Shown: positions 34,476 through 44,109, numbered from the stretch's first letter. The stretch is DNA of 64,000 bases from Bacteroidota bacterium (GCA_018267575.1 JAFDYF010000056.1:186001-250000), one strand, 5' to 3'. Made by a program: numbers and translations. The notes: a model not told the origin generated them from the sequence alone.

Positions 34476-35318
34476 TTATTTTACTCCATGATATTTCACC
34501 AACCCATCCATTGGTTTTTGCAGGATATTGCCAAGCTCAAATTCATATACATCGCATAATTCTTCAATCACATCTCGAAAGCCGAATGCGAGGCTTCCTG
34601 CAAAATGAACTGGAAATTTCCAGACTTCGTTGAATTTGCAAAGATGGGTAAAGAAAAAATCGTTGAGCCCATCTTCAATGATATTCTCTACCATATAATG
34701 CCCCCTATTTTCCGCCAAAAAGATGGTGAAGGATGCCATATAACGGTTGGGCAAAGGTTTTTTGTAAATATTCTCTAAAATTTCTGCCCGATTGGTAACA
34801 TATTTTGCATCGAAGCGGTAGCGCAACTCTTCATCAAAAGTGTTGTACAAATAATATTGCAGTACTTTTTTTCCCAGATAAGCCCCGCTTCCTTCATCAC
34901 CCAGCACATAGCCCAGCCCCGGACTACTTTTAGTGATTTTTTTCCCATCGTAAAAGCAGGAATTGCTACCGGTGCCCAGTATGGCAGCAACACCTTTGTT
35001 CCGTCCACATAAGGCACGGGCAGCTCCTGTCATGTCTTCGCTGGCTTCTATTTTTGCTGAGCTAAAAATTTTTTTGAGTGCTTTTTTGAGGATGAGCACA
35101 TTGTCGCGGGTGCCTAGCCCTGTGCCATAATAATAAACCTCATCAATGTCTACCTGGTTGAGTTTTGGCATCAACTCTTTAAGCAGTAATTGCCAGATTT
35201 GTTCCCCACTTAGGAAGTAAGGGCTGATTCCTTGTGTATATATGATTTTCTTTTTCCCTTTCGACAAGAGGCACCATTCGCATTTGGTTGCGCCACTATC
35301 TGCAATCAGGATGTTCAT
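34476..35318 (-). CDS. BadF/BadG/BcrA-type amino-sugar kinase (GlcNAc/MurNAc kinase)
   Basis: A 280-aa ASKHA-fold kinase: phosphate-1 motif IADSGATKCEWCLL (about 4-17), GAARALCGRNKGVAAILGTGSNSC (about 103-126) and GDEGSGAYLGKKVL (about 142-155). Family members phosphorylate GlcNAc and MurNAc (murK in Clostridium). Upstream of murQ by 40 bases, so MurNAc from wall turnover could be phosphorylated and then de-lactylated by MurQ. Which amino sugar is preferred is not readable. Confidence 0.88.
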   Translation of the reverse strand: MNILIADSGATKCEWCLLSKGKKKIIYTQGISPYFLSGEQIWQLLLKELMPKLNQVDIDEVYYYGTGLGTRDNVLILKKALKKIFSSAKIEASEDMTGAARALCGRNKGVAAILGTGSNSCFYDGKKITKSSPGLGYVLGDEGSGAYLGKKVLQYYLYNTFDEELRYRFDAKYVTNRAEILENIYKKPLPNRYMASFTIFLAENRGHYMVENIIEDGLNDFFFTHLCKFNEVWKFPVHFAGSLAFGFRDVIEELCDVYEFELGNILQKPMDGLVKYHGVK

Positions 35319-35345
35319 GTGTATGAGTTTGTATCGCGAAGTTAA

Positions 35346-35470
35346 TGGTGAATGGCCAATAGTGGATTACGGATATGGGAGACGGATAATTGCCATTTGG
35401 GGAGGAAATACCATATGCTTCCGTATTACCTGATTTTGACTATTGCCTACCCCGCATTGACCATTCACCA
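35346..35470. repeat. GGTGAATGGYCAAT inverted repeat upstream of the CtpA-type gene
   Basis: TGGTGAATGGCCAAT (35346-35360) faces ATTGACCATTCACCA (35456-35470), one mismatch over 15 bases. The right arm's ATTG (35456-35459) lies 19 bases before TAATTTCG (35479-35486), so the arm may double as the -33 element of the downstream gene. Same family as 25357-25463. Confidence 0.65.
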
Positions 35471-35510
35471 GCATTGCTTAATTTCGGGCTGATTTTAGAA
35501 AAACATTCGA

Positions 35511-37103
35511 ATGAAAAAATTACAGGTTTGGCTTCCTCTGCTTTTTGCCGTTGTCATGATATTTGGGATGTTGATTGGCTATCGATTGAGTGGAAATATT
35601 GGGTCCAGGGGATTTTTTAAGACGAAGAAAAAGGCTCCCGTGGAAGAGGTGATGAGCTTGATCAGTCAACGTTATGTTGATTCAGTGAATATGGACAGCC
35701 TGGGCGATAATGCCATCCAAGGTATGCTGGCGCATCTGGACCCTCACTCAATATTTATCCCCCCCGTTGACTTAACCGAGATAAACGAAGACCTGCAGGG
35801 AAACTTTGAAGGTATTGGTGTGGAGTTCCAGATATTCGACGACACGGTGAATATTGTAAGCGTGTTGGCTGATGGCCCCAGCGATAAAGCGGGTTTGGAA
35901 ATAGGCGACAAGATTGTGAAAGTGAATGATTCCTTGGTTGCCGGCAATGGTATCACGGCCGATAAAATCAAAAAAATGCTTCGAGGGCCAGGGGCCAGTA
36001 AGGTGATACTCGGCATTATGCGAAATCGGCAAATGAAGCAATTTCCAGTTGAAAGAGGTACTATTCCCCTGCCTGCTGTGGATGTGCATTATATGATTGA
36101 TAAAGAAACCGGCTTCGTGCACATCAATAAGTTTTCCGAAACCACCCATGCTGAGTTTGTGCAGGCTTTGCAAGCCTTACAAAAACAGGGTTTGCAAAAA
36201 CTCATTCTTGACCTTCGGGGCAATGGTGGTGGCATCCTTCAACAAGCGGTTGCCATGGCAGATGATTTTTTGGATGATGAAAAACTGATTGTATATACAC
36301 TGGGTGTAAACTCACCCAAAGTAGAATATCACTGCAAGATTGATGGTTTGTTTGAAAAAGGGAAAATGGTAGTGCTTACCGATGAGGGCACCGCTTCTGC
36401 CAGTGAAGTATTGGCGGGTGCTTTGCAGGATTGGGACCGGGCGACAATAATTGGCCGCCGTACTTTTGGTAAAGGACTGGTGCAAGAACAATATCAACTA
36501 AGCGATGGTTCTGCGGTTAGGCTCACGGTTGCGAGATATTACACCCCTTCTGGTCGCAGCATTCAAAAACCCTACGATAAGGACGACCATGGGGCCTATA
36601 ATGATGAAGTAATGAATAGGTTTCATGATGGTGAAGTATTGCATGGTGATACGGCCAGCAACCTGCATGGTGGCAAAATTTTTAAAACCCATGCAGGGCG
36701 CATTGTATATGGAGGTGGGGGTATTATGCCAGATATTTTTGTACCCTTTGATACCAGTACGATCGATCGGAATGTGTCCATGTTATATGCAAGCAGTACA
36801 CTGTCCCGCTTCGTTTATGCGTATTATATGCAACATGTTGCTGAAATGAAACAATTTAAAACAGCTTCTGATTTTGTGACCGGATTTCATGATGAAAATA
36901 ATTTGTGGAATAGTTTGGTTTCTTATGCTGCAAAGGATAGCATCAACCTAAAGTCTATTCCAGAAAGGGACAAGCAGGTTTTGATGCGTAGGCTAAAAGC
37001 GTTGTTGGGCAGGCAGGGTTGGAGACTGGAAGGCTATTTTGAAGTTAGCAACAATACCGACCCTGTTGTGAAAAAAGCGATGGAAGAAATGAATAAACCA
37101 TAG
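35511..37103 (+). CDS. S41 family C-terminal processing peptidase (CtpA/Prc type)
   Basis: A 530-aa periplasmic serine protease. An N-terminal signal/anchor (about 5-25; LPLLFAVVMIFGMLIG), then a tail-recognition helix region and a PDZ domain (about 85-175; GIGVEFQIFDDTVNIVSVL). The catalytic core (about 190-370) has LDLRGNGGGILQQAV, the Ser in GTASASEVLAGALQ (about 295-308) and the Lys in RRTFGKGLVQE (about 322-332). It degrades or processes proteins with C-terminal tags. A 16-bp bidirectional terminator follows. Confidence 0.93.
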   Translation: MKKLQVWLPLLFAVVMIFGMLIGYRLSGNIGSRGFFKTKKKAPVEEVMSLISQRYVDSVNMDSLGDNAIQGMLAHLDPHSIFIPPVDLTEINEDLQGNFEGIGVEFQIFDDTVNIVSVLADGPSDKAGLEIGDKIVKVNDSLVAGNGITADKIKKMLRGPGASKVILGIMRNRQMKQFPVERGTIPLPAVDVHYMIDKETGFVHINKFSETTHAEFVQALQALQKQGLQKLILDLRGNGGGILQQAVAMADDFLDDEKLIVYTLGVNSPKVEYHCKIDGLFEKGKMVVLTDEGTASASEVLAGALQDWDRATIIGRRTFGKGLVQEQYQLSDGSAVRLTVARYYTPSGRSIQKPYDKDDHGAYNDEVMNRFHDGEVLHGDTASNLHGGKIFKTHAGRIVYGGGGIMPDIFVPFDTSTIDRNVSMLYASSTLSRFVYAYYMQHVAEMKQFKTASDFVTGFHDENNLWNSLVSYAAKDSINLKSIPERDKQVLMRRLKALLGRQGWRLEGYFEVSNNTDPVVKKAMEEMNKP

Positions 37104-37180
37104 TTTTGGATTAAGCTTGGATTGGTATAGAAATCTATAAAGTTGGTTTTTACGGATTCTGCTTTTTATAAGAGTATAAG

Positions 37181-37228
37181 TAATAAAAAAGGAAAGTATC
37201 TTCAATCAGGTGCTTTCCTTTTTTATTA
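37181..37228. terminator. Bidirectional terminator, 16-bp perfect stem
   Basis: TAATAAAAAAGGAAAG (37181-37196) is the exact reverse complement of CTTTCCTTTTTTATTA (37213-37228), with a 16-base loop. Runs of T on both strands suit convergent termination of the S41 peptidase gene and the DUF6249 gene. Confidence 0.8.
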
Positions 37229-37258
37229 GCATGAATGTTTGATGGATTTTGCGCCATT

Positions 37259-37633
37259 CTATTGGTTTTTATTCATGATTTCTTTCTTCTCGATACGGTA
37301 GGATTGGATGAGTCCAAGACCTCCACCGATAGCAATCAGCGCAAAATAAATGGCGGCATTTTCCCCATTATTGCCAAAGTTATCAGTATGACTGATTTTG
37401 TAGAGAATGGTATTATCAATCACATAAGCAAGAAAAAGTCCCAGGCCTGCACCAACCAGGAGCAGTCCCCATTTAAGATTTAGGTAGGGAGCCGGTCGAT
37501 TGGCAAATTCCTTTGGGTTCATGCCTTTTTCGATCATGGCTAGGTTTTGCCGGGTTCTCAAATAAATAATACCAAAAATCATGGCGAACATACCAAGTGG
37601 TACCAATATCGGGATTAATAAAGCTGCTTGCAT
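37259..37633 (-). CDS. DUF6249-like membrane protein
   Basis: A 124-aa inner-membrane protein with three hydrophobic segments: about 3-25 (ALLIPILVPLGMFAMIFGIIY), about 53-73 (LLLVGAGLGLFLAYVI) and about 93-112 (IYFALIAIGGGLGLIQ). Cytoplasmic-looking motif TRQNLAMIEKGMNPKE links helix 1 and 2, characteristic of this family common in Bacteroidota, often next to sigma factors. No such neighbour is seen here. Function unknown. Confidence 0.7.
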   Translation of the reverse strand: MQAALLIPILVPLGMFAMIFGIIYLRTRQNLAMIEKGMNPKEFANRPAPYLNLKWGLLLVGAGLGLFLAYVIDNTILYKISHTDNFGNNGENAAIYFALIAIGGGLGLIQSYRIEKKEIMNKNQ

Positions 37634-37971
37634 GATGCTGTTTTTATTGTTTTAGAATTTTAATATCAGACTACGGGACTTTGGTTCAGGTTACACTCTT
37701 TTTGAATTTGTTCCCTCGTCTTTTCAGGGTATATGACTAAGTCAGGGGCGGCCTGGTTACAGAACGGCGACCTTTTTTGCTAATGGATGGGGAAATAGCC
37801 AAAATTTATCTTATACCGGGCTTGAAACAAATTGGTAAATAATACATGAATGATTTCAAACATCCTTGATAAAAGATTCAGAAAACCCCTTTCTATTATC
37901 AAGCGAAAGCTAATATGGGTAATTATTTATTGCTTTAACGATTTGTTTTTTACAATTCCTAAGCAAGGTGC
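37634..37971. other. Intergenic region without recognised genes
   Basis: About 340 bases between the DUF6249 gene and the terminator of the GT20 fusion gene. I see no ORF with support and no clear repeat. Confidence 0.4.
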
Positions 37972-38010
37972 AAAAAAGAAGCCAGCAAAATCTATGGGTT
38001 TGCTGGCTTC
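37972..38010 (-). terminator. Terminator of the HAD-GT20 gene
   Basis: GAAGCCAGCAAA (37978-37989) and TTTGCTGGCTTC (37999-38010) make a perfect 12-bp stem with a 9-base loop. On the minus strand six T follow directly. It lies 38 bases after the stop of the fusion gene. Confidence 0.85.
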
Positions 38011-38047
38011 AATTATAGTTAAGAACGAAAAGCTTGCGCCTTCTTGC

Positions 38048-40324
38048 CTAGTTCAGTATGTTCATTTCCTCCACTTTGGTCAATGCCGGTTTATTATTTA
38101 ATTTTTCCAGAAAATCATCTGCCCAAAAATCAATATCGTAATGGCTTACCTGTTCGTATAAACGTTGCATCCTATTTTTCTTATCTTCATCGGAAAGGTT
38201 CAAAGCCTGTAATAAGCTTTCTTTCATTGATTTTGGGTCATATGGGTTCGTGCATACTGTATGTTGCAATTCTACAGCAGACCCCGCAAATTCTGACAAT
38301 ACGAGCACCCCATCGGACTCTGGCATTTGTCCTTTTACCCCAATGAACTCTTTTGCAACTAGGTTAAGTCCATCTCTTAAAGGTGTGATCCATGCAATGT
38401 CTGCTGCGGCATAATAGGCCACCACCTCTTCAAAAGGGAAAGAGCGTAAGAACAGTCGGATAGGCACCCATTCCATGCTTGCATATTTGCCATTGATGCG
38501 GCCAACGGCATGCTCGAGTTCAGAACGTATATCGTCATATATCTTCATTCCCTGAGCTGGAGGGGTACAAATATTCACCAGTTCGATACGACCTCTGAAT
38601 GCAGGGTTGTCTTCCAGAAAATTTTCAAAAGCGAGTACTTTTTCCAAAGGTCCTTTTACATAATCGAGGCGCTCCAAGCTTAGAATCATTTTTTTTCCCT
38701 TAAAATATTTTTTGATCTCCGAGATATTTTCTATTACGGATGGCTCCTGCATCAGTTGTTGGATATAGTTCAGATTGATGCCAACCGGGTTTGCCCCCAG
38801 TTGTACAATACGCTGGCCCGTGTCTATTTTACTGGTCATCCTATCGATACCCAGTGCCGTGCTATAGGTAAGAAATCGAGGTGCACAGTTGATCTGCTCC
38901 AGGATCTTTACCGGGAAAAGACTTTTTACCACATCCATAAAATTTTCCACGTACCGCGGTATATGGAAACTCACATAATCGCATTGCAATAGGCTGCCAA
39001 CGATTTCCCTTCTCCAAGGAATGATGTTGAAAGTATTGGCTGCAGGGAATGCCGTGTGGTGGAAAAAACCAATCTTTAGGTCGGGCCGCAAATGCCTCAG
39101 GATGCCGGGCACCATCCAAAGATTGTAATCATGGATCCAAACCATGGCACCTTCGTCTGCCTGCTCTGCGGCTTTCTCCGCAAACAGCCTATTGATTTCA
39201 ACGTAATGTTCCCAATGCTCATGGTTGAATTGAACCTTATCAATAAAAGAAAAGATGGCTGGCCAAAAAGCTTCTTTGGCAAAAGATTTATAAAAAATTT
39301 CAATTTCTTTTTTAGTGAGCCCAATTCGTGATGCCATCAGGTTGGGATATTTTTCCTTATCGATATAGATATTCCTTAATTGTGCTCTGCTGGTTTCCAC
39401 TTCTTCCCAAGCGATCCAAACCCCAGGGCGACCGTTTTCAAAAAAACTTTGCAGGGTGGGCAAAATGCCATTGGGACTTTTGGGCGGCACATTTTCTATT
39501 TGCCCGTTCACCAATTTTTTTTCATAGGGAAAACGATGATAGAGCATGAGTAATTGAGGTATTTCGTTCACCTCTTTTTCTTTCTCGGTTTTGATATGGG
39601 TTAATTGGGATGTTTTTACAGAGGCGAGTTTGAAATAATCAATGGCCTCTAAAATGCCGCCAGCACCTTCAATGGCTGCTTTATAAACAAGCGGGTTGTT
39701 CTGGGTGGCCTTATATAGTTGGCTTTCTGCTTTGCCAACCACTACGCCTTTGAAACCACAATCGTACATGGAAAGGTCGTTGAGTGTATCGCCCGCTACC
39801 AACACTTTTTCTTCCGGTGCTCCCAACAATTCGATGAGCTTGCGCAGGGTGCTGCCTTTGTTTATGCCTTTCGGTACAATATCCAGAAATTTTTTATTGG
39901 AAAAAATAATATCACAGTTCAGCTTTTCTACTTTTTCTTTTACCAGTTCATTCAAATCCGTATCTTCTGAATAAAAAGAACAGCGACGCTGTTGTGGCAC
40001 TTCCTGATATTGAAGTCCGTCAATGCCATTGAGTGCTTCCATAATTTTAATGGTGCCTGGCCATTTTTCCTCAATAGCATTTTGCAGGGATTCAACGGGC
40101 TCCAGTGTTTGTCCGTTCACAACCGTTGCGCCCACATCGCAAATAATATAATCGGGTTGGGGTATGATGGGGTCGTTCAATAATGGGATCACTCTTTCCA
40201 AACCACGACCAGTCACGAATATCAAAACGATATTTTTATCATTTTTAATCAGCCTGTATAATGTTTGTTTGTGTAGGCTCTTGCCTCCCAAAAAAGTTCC
40301 GTCAAGGTCAGTTGCTAGTACCAT
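38048..40324 (-). CDS. HAD phosphatase-GT20 fusion, probable glucosylglycerol-phosphate synthase/phosphatase
   Basis: A 758-aa bifunctional enzyme. Residues about 1-235 are a HAD-IIB phosphatase (ATDLDGTFLGG at 4-14, VTGRGLERVI, GINKGSTLRKL, AGDTLNDLSMYD at about 197-208). Residues about 260-745 are a GT20 retaining glucosyltransferase of the OtsA fold (HDYNLWMVPGILR, PVGINLNYI, SLERLDYVKGP, TPLRDGLNLVAKEFI). In trehalose enzymes the phosphatase is usually C-terminal or separate; an N-terminal HAD fused to GT20 is described for glucosylglycerol synthesis in several heterotrophs. Trehalose-6-phosphate synthase/phosphatase remains an alternative. The adjacent divergent MscS channel suggests osmotic stress. 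Confidence 0.75.
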   Translation of the reverse strand: MVLATDLDGTFLGGKSLHKQTLYRLIKNDKNIVLIFVTGRGLERVIPLLNDPIIPQPDYIICDVGATVVNGQTLEPVESLQNAIEEKWPGTIKIMEALNGIDGLQYQEVPQQRRCSFYSEDTDLNELVKEKVEKLNCDIIFSNKKFLDIVPKGINKGSTLRKLIELLGAPEEKVLVAGDTLNDLSMYDCGFKGVVVGKAESQLYKATQNNPLVYKAAIEGAGGILEAIDYFKLASVKTSQLTHIKTEKEKEVNEIPQLLMLYHRFPYEKKLVNGQIENVPPKSPNGILPTLQSFFENGRPGVWIAWEEVETSRAQLRNIYIDKEKYPNLMASRIGLTKKEIEIFYKSFAKEAFWPAIFSFIDKVQFNHEHWEHYVEINRLFAEKAAEQADEGAMVWIHDYNLWMVPGILRHLRPDLKIGFFHHTAFPAANTFNIIPWRREIVGSLLQCDYVSFHIPRYVENFMDVVKSLFPVKILEQINCAPRFLTYSTALGIDRMTSKIDTGQRIVQLGANPVGINLNYIQQLMQEPSVIENISEIKKYFKGKKMILSLERLDYVKGPLEKVLAFENFLEDNPAFRGRIELVNICTPPAQGMKIYDDIRSELEHAVGRINGKYASMEWVPIRLFLRSFPFEEVVAYYAAADIAWITPLRDGLNLVAKEFIGVKGQMPESDGVLVLSEFAGSAVELQHTVCTNPYDPKSMKESLLQALNLSDEDKKNRMQRLYEQVSHYDIDFWADDFLEKLNNKPALTKVEEMNILN

Positions 40325-40860
40325 AGTATTCAGTTTAAATTAAAAAAATGAGATGGGTTATTTCTACTATATGAATGAACGATCTAACCCGATTGGGCTA
40401 TATTAATTTTTTAATAAAGCTATAATGGAATTGAAAGCAGCTATTTGTAATTGGTGAGCGCTGCTGAACATTAAATATGATGCAAAGATACTTTTTTTCA
40501 GGGGGAATGAGGATTCACATCGATTAAAATAAGGTTAAAAGCCCTTTTGCATGTGCGTGAAAACTTTTTTGTATGTCTTTTGTTTTAATTTTGCAGCTCA
40601 TTTTTTTGCTTCCAATTTCTGCCTGCTTTTATCGTCTATTTCAATTTTTACGTTAACCTAAATATGAGCAACACCTTGTGTGGGTTTTAAAAACGATTTC
40701 TGTACAGGTTTCTTCGATTGGTGGATGAAGGAGAAAATAAAACAAAAAATACGAACCGTTTTTTTGATGATGAGTGGTGAATGAATAGTTTTTCATCATT
40801 CACTTAGTATCGGTTTTGCAAGGAGTTATATTCTGGATAACAGTATTTAAAAACGATCTG
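40325..40860. other. Long divergent intergenic region between GT20 fusion and MscS
   Basis: About 536 bases with no supported ORF. It holds a -7-like TAATTTTG followed by C at 40586-40593 (plus strand, no -33 match) and a small hairpin GTGAATGA (40777-40784)/TCATTCAC (40796-40803) related to the GGTGAATGGTCAAT repeats. Length and divergence suit regulation of both osmotic-stress genes. Confidence 0.45.
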
Positions 40861-41913
40861 ATGGCTGATTTTTTTGATTATATATTCATTGGTAATAGTG
40901 TTCGAGACTGGCTGATTGCTTTGGTCATAATTGGGGTAATGTCAATGACGATCAAGTTTGCTAAAAGAACCGCATTTTTACGGGTTAAAAAGTGGGCTGA
41001 AAAAACAAGCTGGAAATTTGATGATTTTTTTGCCATCCAGTTGGTCAAGACGATTGCACCCTTGTTGAATCTATGCGCCTTTTATATAGGATATTCTTAT
41101 CTCAGTTTTAATGCTAAAGTAAATCGATGGATTGAGGTGGGGATGATTGTTGCCGTAACTTTTATATTGCTCCGCTTTATCACTTCGGGTATTCAATATT
41201 TTGTAACGCAATCTTTGGAAGCGCAGGAGAATGAGGAAGTGAAAATTAAACAGGCGCGAGGGGTCATCATCATTGTCAATAGCATTATCTGGATCACTGG
41301 TTTTATTTTCCTGTTAAATAACCTGGGCTATAATGTAACTTCCGTGATTGCGGGTCTTGGTATTGGGGGTATCGCTATTGCATTGGCAGCACAGGCTATC
41401 TTGGGTGATTTGTTTAGCTATTTCGTGATTTTTTTTGATAAACCTTTTGAGATTGGTGATTTTATTATTGTGGATACCAAGATGGGTGTTATAGAATATA
41501 TTGGATTAAAAACAACCAGAGTGCGTACGCTTGGAGGAGAGCAATTGATTTTCCCCAACCACGATCTTACCAATTCCAGGGTACACAATTATAAGCGTAT
41601 GGAAAAAAGAAGGATTTTGTTTACCCTTGGCGTAATTTATGAAACCCCTCCCGAAAAATTGCGAAAAGTACCGGGGATTGTAAAAGGAATCATCCAAGAA
41701 CTTGACGATGTGAGTTTCGATCGCGGACATTTTTCTTCGTTTGGGGATTTTAGCTTGAAGTTTGAATTTGTGTATTATATCAATAGTGCAGATTATTTAT
41801 TGTATATGGATAGAAACCATGAAATGAATTTGAAAATATTTGAAGCTTTTAGTAAAGAAGGGATTGAATTTGCCTATCCTACTCAAGTAGTCCATGTGCC
41901 TGAACGGAAGTAG
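40861..41913 (+). CDS. Small-conductance mechanosensitive channel, MscS family
   Basis: A 350-aa inner-membrane channel. About four membrane segments, with the pore helix NNLGYNVTSVIAGLGIGGIAIALAAQAILGDLFSYF (about 145-180) matching the MscS TM3 Gly/Ala packing pattern. A beta domain follows (DKPFEIGDFIIVDTKMGVIEYIGLKTTRVRTLGGEQLIFPN), then the C-terminal alpha/beta domain. It releases solutes under hypo-osmotic shock. The frame is open from TTG 40816; ATG 40861 is chosen. Divergent from the compatible-solute enzyme. Confidence 0.92.
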   Translation: MADFFDYIFIGNSVRDWLIALVIIGVMSMTIKFAKRTAFLRVKKWAEKTSWKFDDFFAIQLVKTIAPLLNLCAFYIGYSYLSFNAKVNRWIEVGMIVAVTFILLRFITSGIQYFVTQSLEAQENEEVKIKQARGVIIIVNSIIWITGFIFLLNNLGYNVTSVIAGLGIGGIAIALAAQAILGDLFSYFVIFFDKPFEIGDFIIVDTKMGVIEYIGLKTTRVRTLGGEQLIFPNHDLTNSRVHNYKRMEKRRILFTLGVIYETPPEKLRKVPGIVKGIIQELDDVSFDRGHFSSFGDFSLKFEFVYYINSADYLLYMDRNHEMNLKIFEAFSKEGIEFAYPTQVVHVPERK

Positions 41914-42235
41914 TAAATGACTTGGAATGGGAACGGGCATATCCAAAAAAAGGAATAGTGATTTCCAAATATCTGGTTAACCAAAAGCATTGTATTGTTC
42001 ATGCAAAACCAGAAGCTGAATGCCTTTTTGTTCAGTTCCTAAATAACAAAGGGGAACGAGAGTCCTGCCATTCTCTCAATAACTTGTTCTAGGGTATTGC
42101 TGCAATATCTTTTAGTAAACAGTTAATGCAAACAAAAATAGCCTGATGTAAATTGATAAAATTTGTGGCAAGTATCATTCATCACCATCAATACCCTGAG
42201 TGTTGGATTGGTTTGAACAATTATTGAACTATATT
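41914..42235. other. Intergenic region without recognised features
   Basis: About 320 bases between the converging MscS gene and the next minus-strand gene. I find no hairpin with a T run and no supported ORF. Confidence 0.4.
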
Positions 42236-42616
42236 TTAGAACAGTTTATTAAGAGCCCAGATCAGTAAAATAGCAGCAATAAGCCCGATGCCAGCATAAT
42301 AAACCAACTTCATCCGTTTGTTTGCAAAATAATCTTTGGTAAGCGATGCCAATATCCCACTCACTTCCACGCCGGGTTTTTTAAAATGGGCGAGCCAGTC
42401 GTCATCCATCTCATAAGTAGTAATGTCAAGGGTTTTGATGTCCAAAATCTTCATGTTCCTTTGCAGGTGAACCAGTTCCCGTTCAACTCCTGTTTTGGCT
42501 TCTTGGTCATTGGCTGAAAAACGGTTCACGATATCGCTGATATCGGCAAAATGTTGTCGGCTGTGCTGAAGCCGGTCGATGATTTCTTTTCTGAATTTTA
42601 ATTTGTCGAATCCCAT
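42236..42616 (-). CDS. Unknown small protein with C-terminal membrane anchor
   Basis: A 126-aa protein: Lys/Glu/Gln-rich helical region (about 1-60, LKFRKEIIDRLQHSRQHFADIS), a mixed middle and a single C-terminal hydrophobic helix (about 103-123, LVYYAGIGLIAAILLIWAL). Tail-anchored topology. The longer frame begins with TTG 42622; ATG 42616 is preferred. It follows the OM-protein-like gene by 38 bases on the same strand, so the pair may be an operon. Family not recognised. Confidence 0.6.
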   Translation of the reverse strand: MGFDKLKFRKEIIDRLQHSRQHFADISDIVNRFSANDQEAKTGVERELVHLQRNMKILDIKTLDITTYEMDDDWLAHFKKPGVEVSGILASLTKDYFANKRMKLVYYAGIGLIAAILLIWALNKLF

Positions 42617-42654
42617 AGACAAGTGATTTTTGATGACGAATGAATGGATGTATT

Positions 42655-43401
42655 TTAAAAACGGATACCCATGCCTGTTGAAATTTTAAGCTCATCTGGT
42701 TTTACCGGTTTCCCAGCTGTATACGCCGCATTGTTTTGCATTTGCAACTGCCCTAAACTACCTGAAATAGGGAAGCTGAGCCCTAAAGCATTCGCGATAT
42801 AAAGCCGTTTACTGATATCAATATTTAACAAAAGTTCAATGCCTGCGGTCCATACAATACGGCGGTCAAATGAGGCGATGCCAAAATGTGTTGCAGTGGC
42901 TTCATTGAGTTGGGTGGATACCGGGATGATGAGACCCGTGGAAAAACCAGTCATAAAATGGACTTTGCTTTTTTCATTGGCAAGCGCATCAATGGCGCTA
43001 TAATCAAGATAGGCAGCGCTTTTGAAAGTAAAAATAGCTGCTTTCCCAAACTGATATTCCTGATAACCTGTAACTTGGGGAGGGTTGCTGAGTGCCATTT
43101 TTATTTGGTAATAACTGCCACTGAATAATATCCTTAGCCCTTTTTTGTTTTGGAAACCCACGGCTATTTCTATAGGCACCTGATTATTAAAGTAAGCAGA
43201 ATAATGTTCGGACGAGTCATATCCTTTTTCAACATATCCGGATCGGATCTGTGCGGAATAGGTCTGATCGTTCAGTGTGGATTGAAAGCCTCCATGCAAT
43301 TCACCAAACCATGAAAGCGCCTTGGCTTTCTGTGAAAAGCCATTGAGATGGAAAGCGCACAGCGCAAAAAACGGCAAAAGAAAGAAAATAAGCTTTTTCA
43401 T
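42655..43401 (-). CDS. Putative outer-membrane beta-barrel protein
   Basis: A 248-aa protein with signal peptide (about 1-23; MKKLIFFLLPFFALCAFHLNGFSQ) and alternating hydrophobic/polar strands ending in the aromatic KISTGMGIRF, a C-terminal Phe typical of outer-membrane barrels. Gly/Tyr-rich segments (YYQIKMALSN, RLYIANALGLSFP) look like strands. The frame is open to 43482; ATG 43401 begins at the signal peptide. Function unknown. Confidence 0.6.
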   Translation of the reverse strand: MKKLIFFLLPFFALCAFHLNGFSQKAKALSWFGELHGGFQSTLNDQTYSAQIRSGYVEKGYDSSEHYSAYFNNQVPIEIAVGFQNKKGLRILFSGSYYQIKMALSNPPQVTGYQEYQFGKAAIFTFKSAAYLDYSAIDALANEKSKVHFMTGFSTGLIIPVSTQLNEATATHFGIASFDRRIVWTAGIELLLNIDISKRLYIANALGLSFPISGSLGQLQMQNNAAYTAGKPVKPDELKISTGMGIRF

Positions 43402-43584
43402 CCTGAGCCTTTTTAATTGAGCCAAAGATATTCTATAGGCTGATGAGGAACAATGATTCAAATCATTATAGATAGTAATCATTGAAGATTGATAAGCAAA
43501 ATATCAACAGATAAGAAAATTGACTTTTCTATTGATGAAAATATCGGATTGTAAAGAGATAGGGGAGAATCCATTTAGACCATA

Positions 43585-44109
43585 TTATTGCTCGCTAAGT
43601 GCTTTTAATTTGTTTAGCCCAGCATTAAAATCTTCGTTCATGTTTTTCTCTATCAACCCAAAAATTTTAATGATGTTCATGGGGTAGGGGGTGGAGCTTT
43701 CCATTCTCCACGAAACTTTGGTCTTCCCGTTTTCGGGCGTGAGGCGAACAAAAGCATTTCCTTTTCCTCTAAAAGGTTTTATAAAATCAACCCTTGATGC
43801 CAATTCAGCCTGATTGGTGACTTTTAAAATGGTTTGGCTTCCTTGTCCCACCATTTTTTCATTGCTCAACCAAGAGTAACTACCACCCGGTGTGCCATCT
43901 GTTCCAGAATATTCCATTTTGATATTGGGGTCCTTCGTCATCCATGGGTTCCACTTGTTGGTAGCTTCCAAGGTATTTGTATGGCCCCATACCCGATCGA
44001 CCGGGGCATTGATCAGTATCGATCTTTCGATACTCCATGAAGTACCAATGATAGCAGCAACAATAAGCACGAGTGCTATCAAGCTTAACAGGATATAAAG
44101 AAATATCAT
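43585..44109 (-). CDS. SRPBCC family protein with N-terminal membrane helix
   Basis: A 174-aa protein with one N-terminal transmembrane helix (about 2-24) followed by a START/Bet v1-like SRPBCC domain (IERSILINAPVDRVWGHTNTLEATNKWNPWMTKD, about 29-62; KTKVSWRMESS, about 130). Such domains bind hydrophobic ligands. Close homologues are polyketide cyclase-like proteins of unknown role. First in a run of small metabolite-binding proteins on the minus strand. Confidence 0.78.
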   Translation of the reverse strand: MIFLYILLSLIALVLIVAAIIGTSWSIERSILINAPVDRVWGHTNTLEATNKWNPWMTKDPNIKMEYSGTDGTPGGSYSWLSNEKMVGQGSQTILKVTNQAELASRVDFIKPFRGKGNAFVRLTPENGKTKVSWRMESSTPYPMNIIKIFGLIEKNMNEDFNAGLNKLKALSEQ

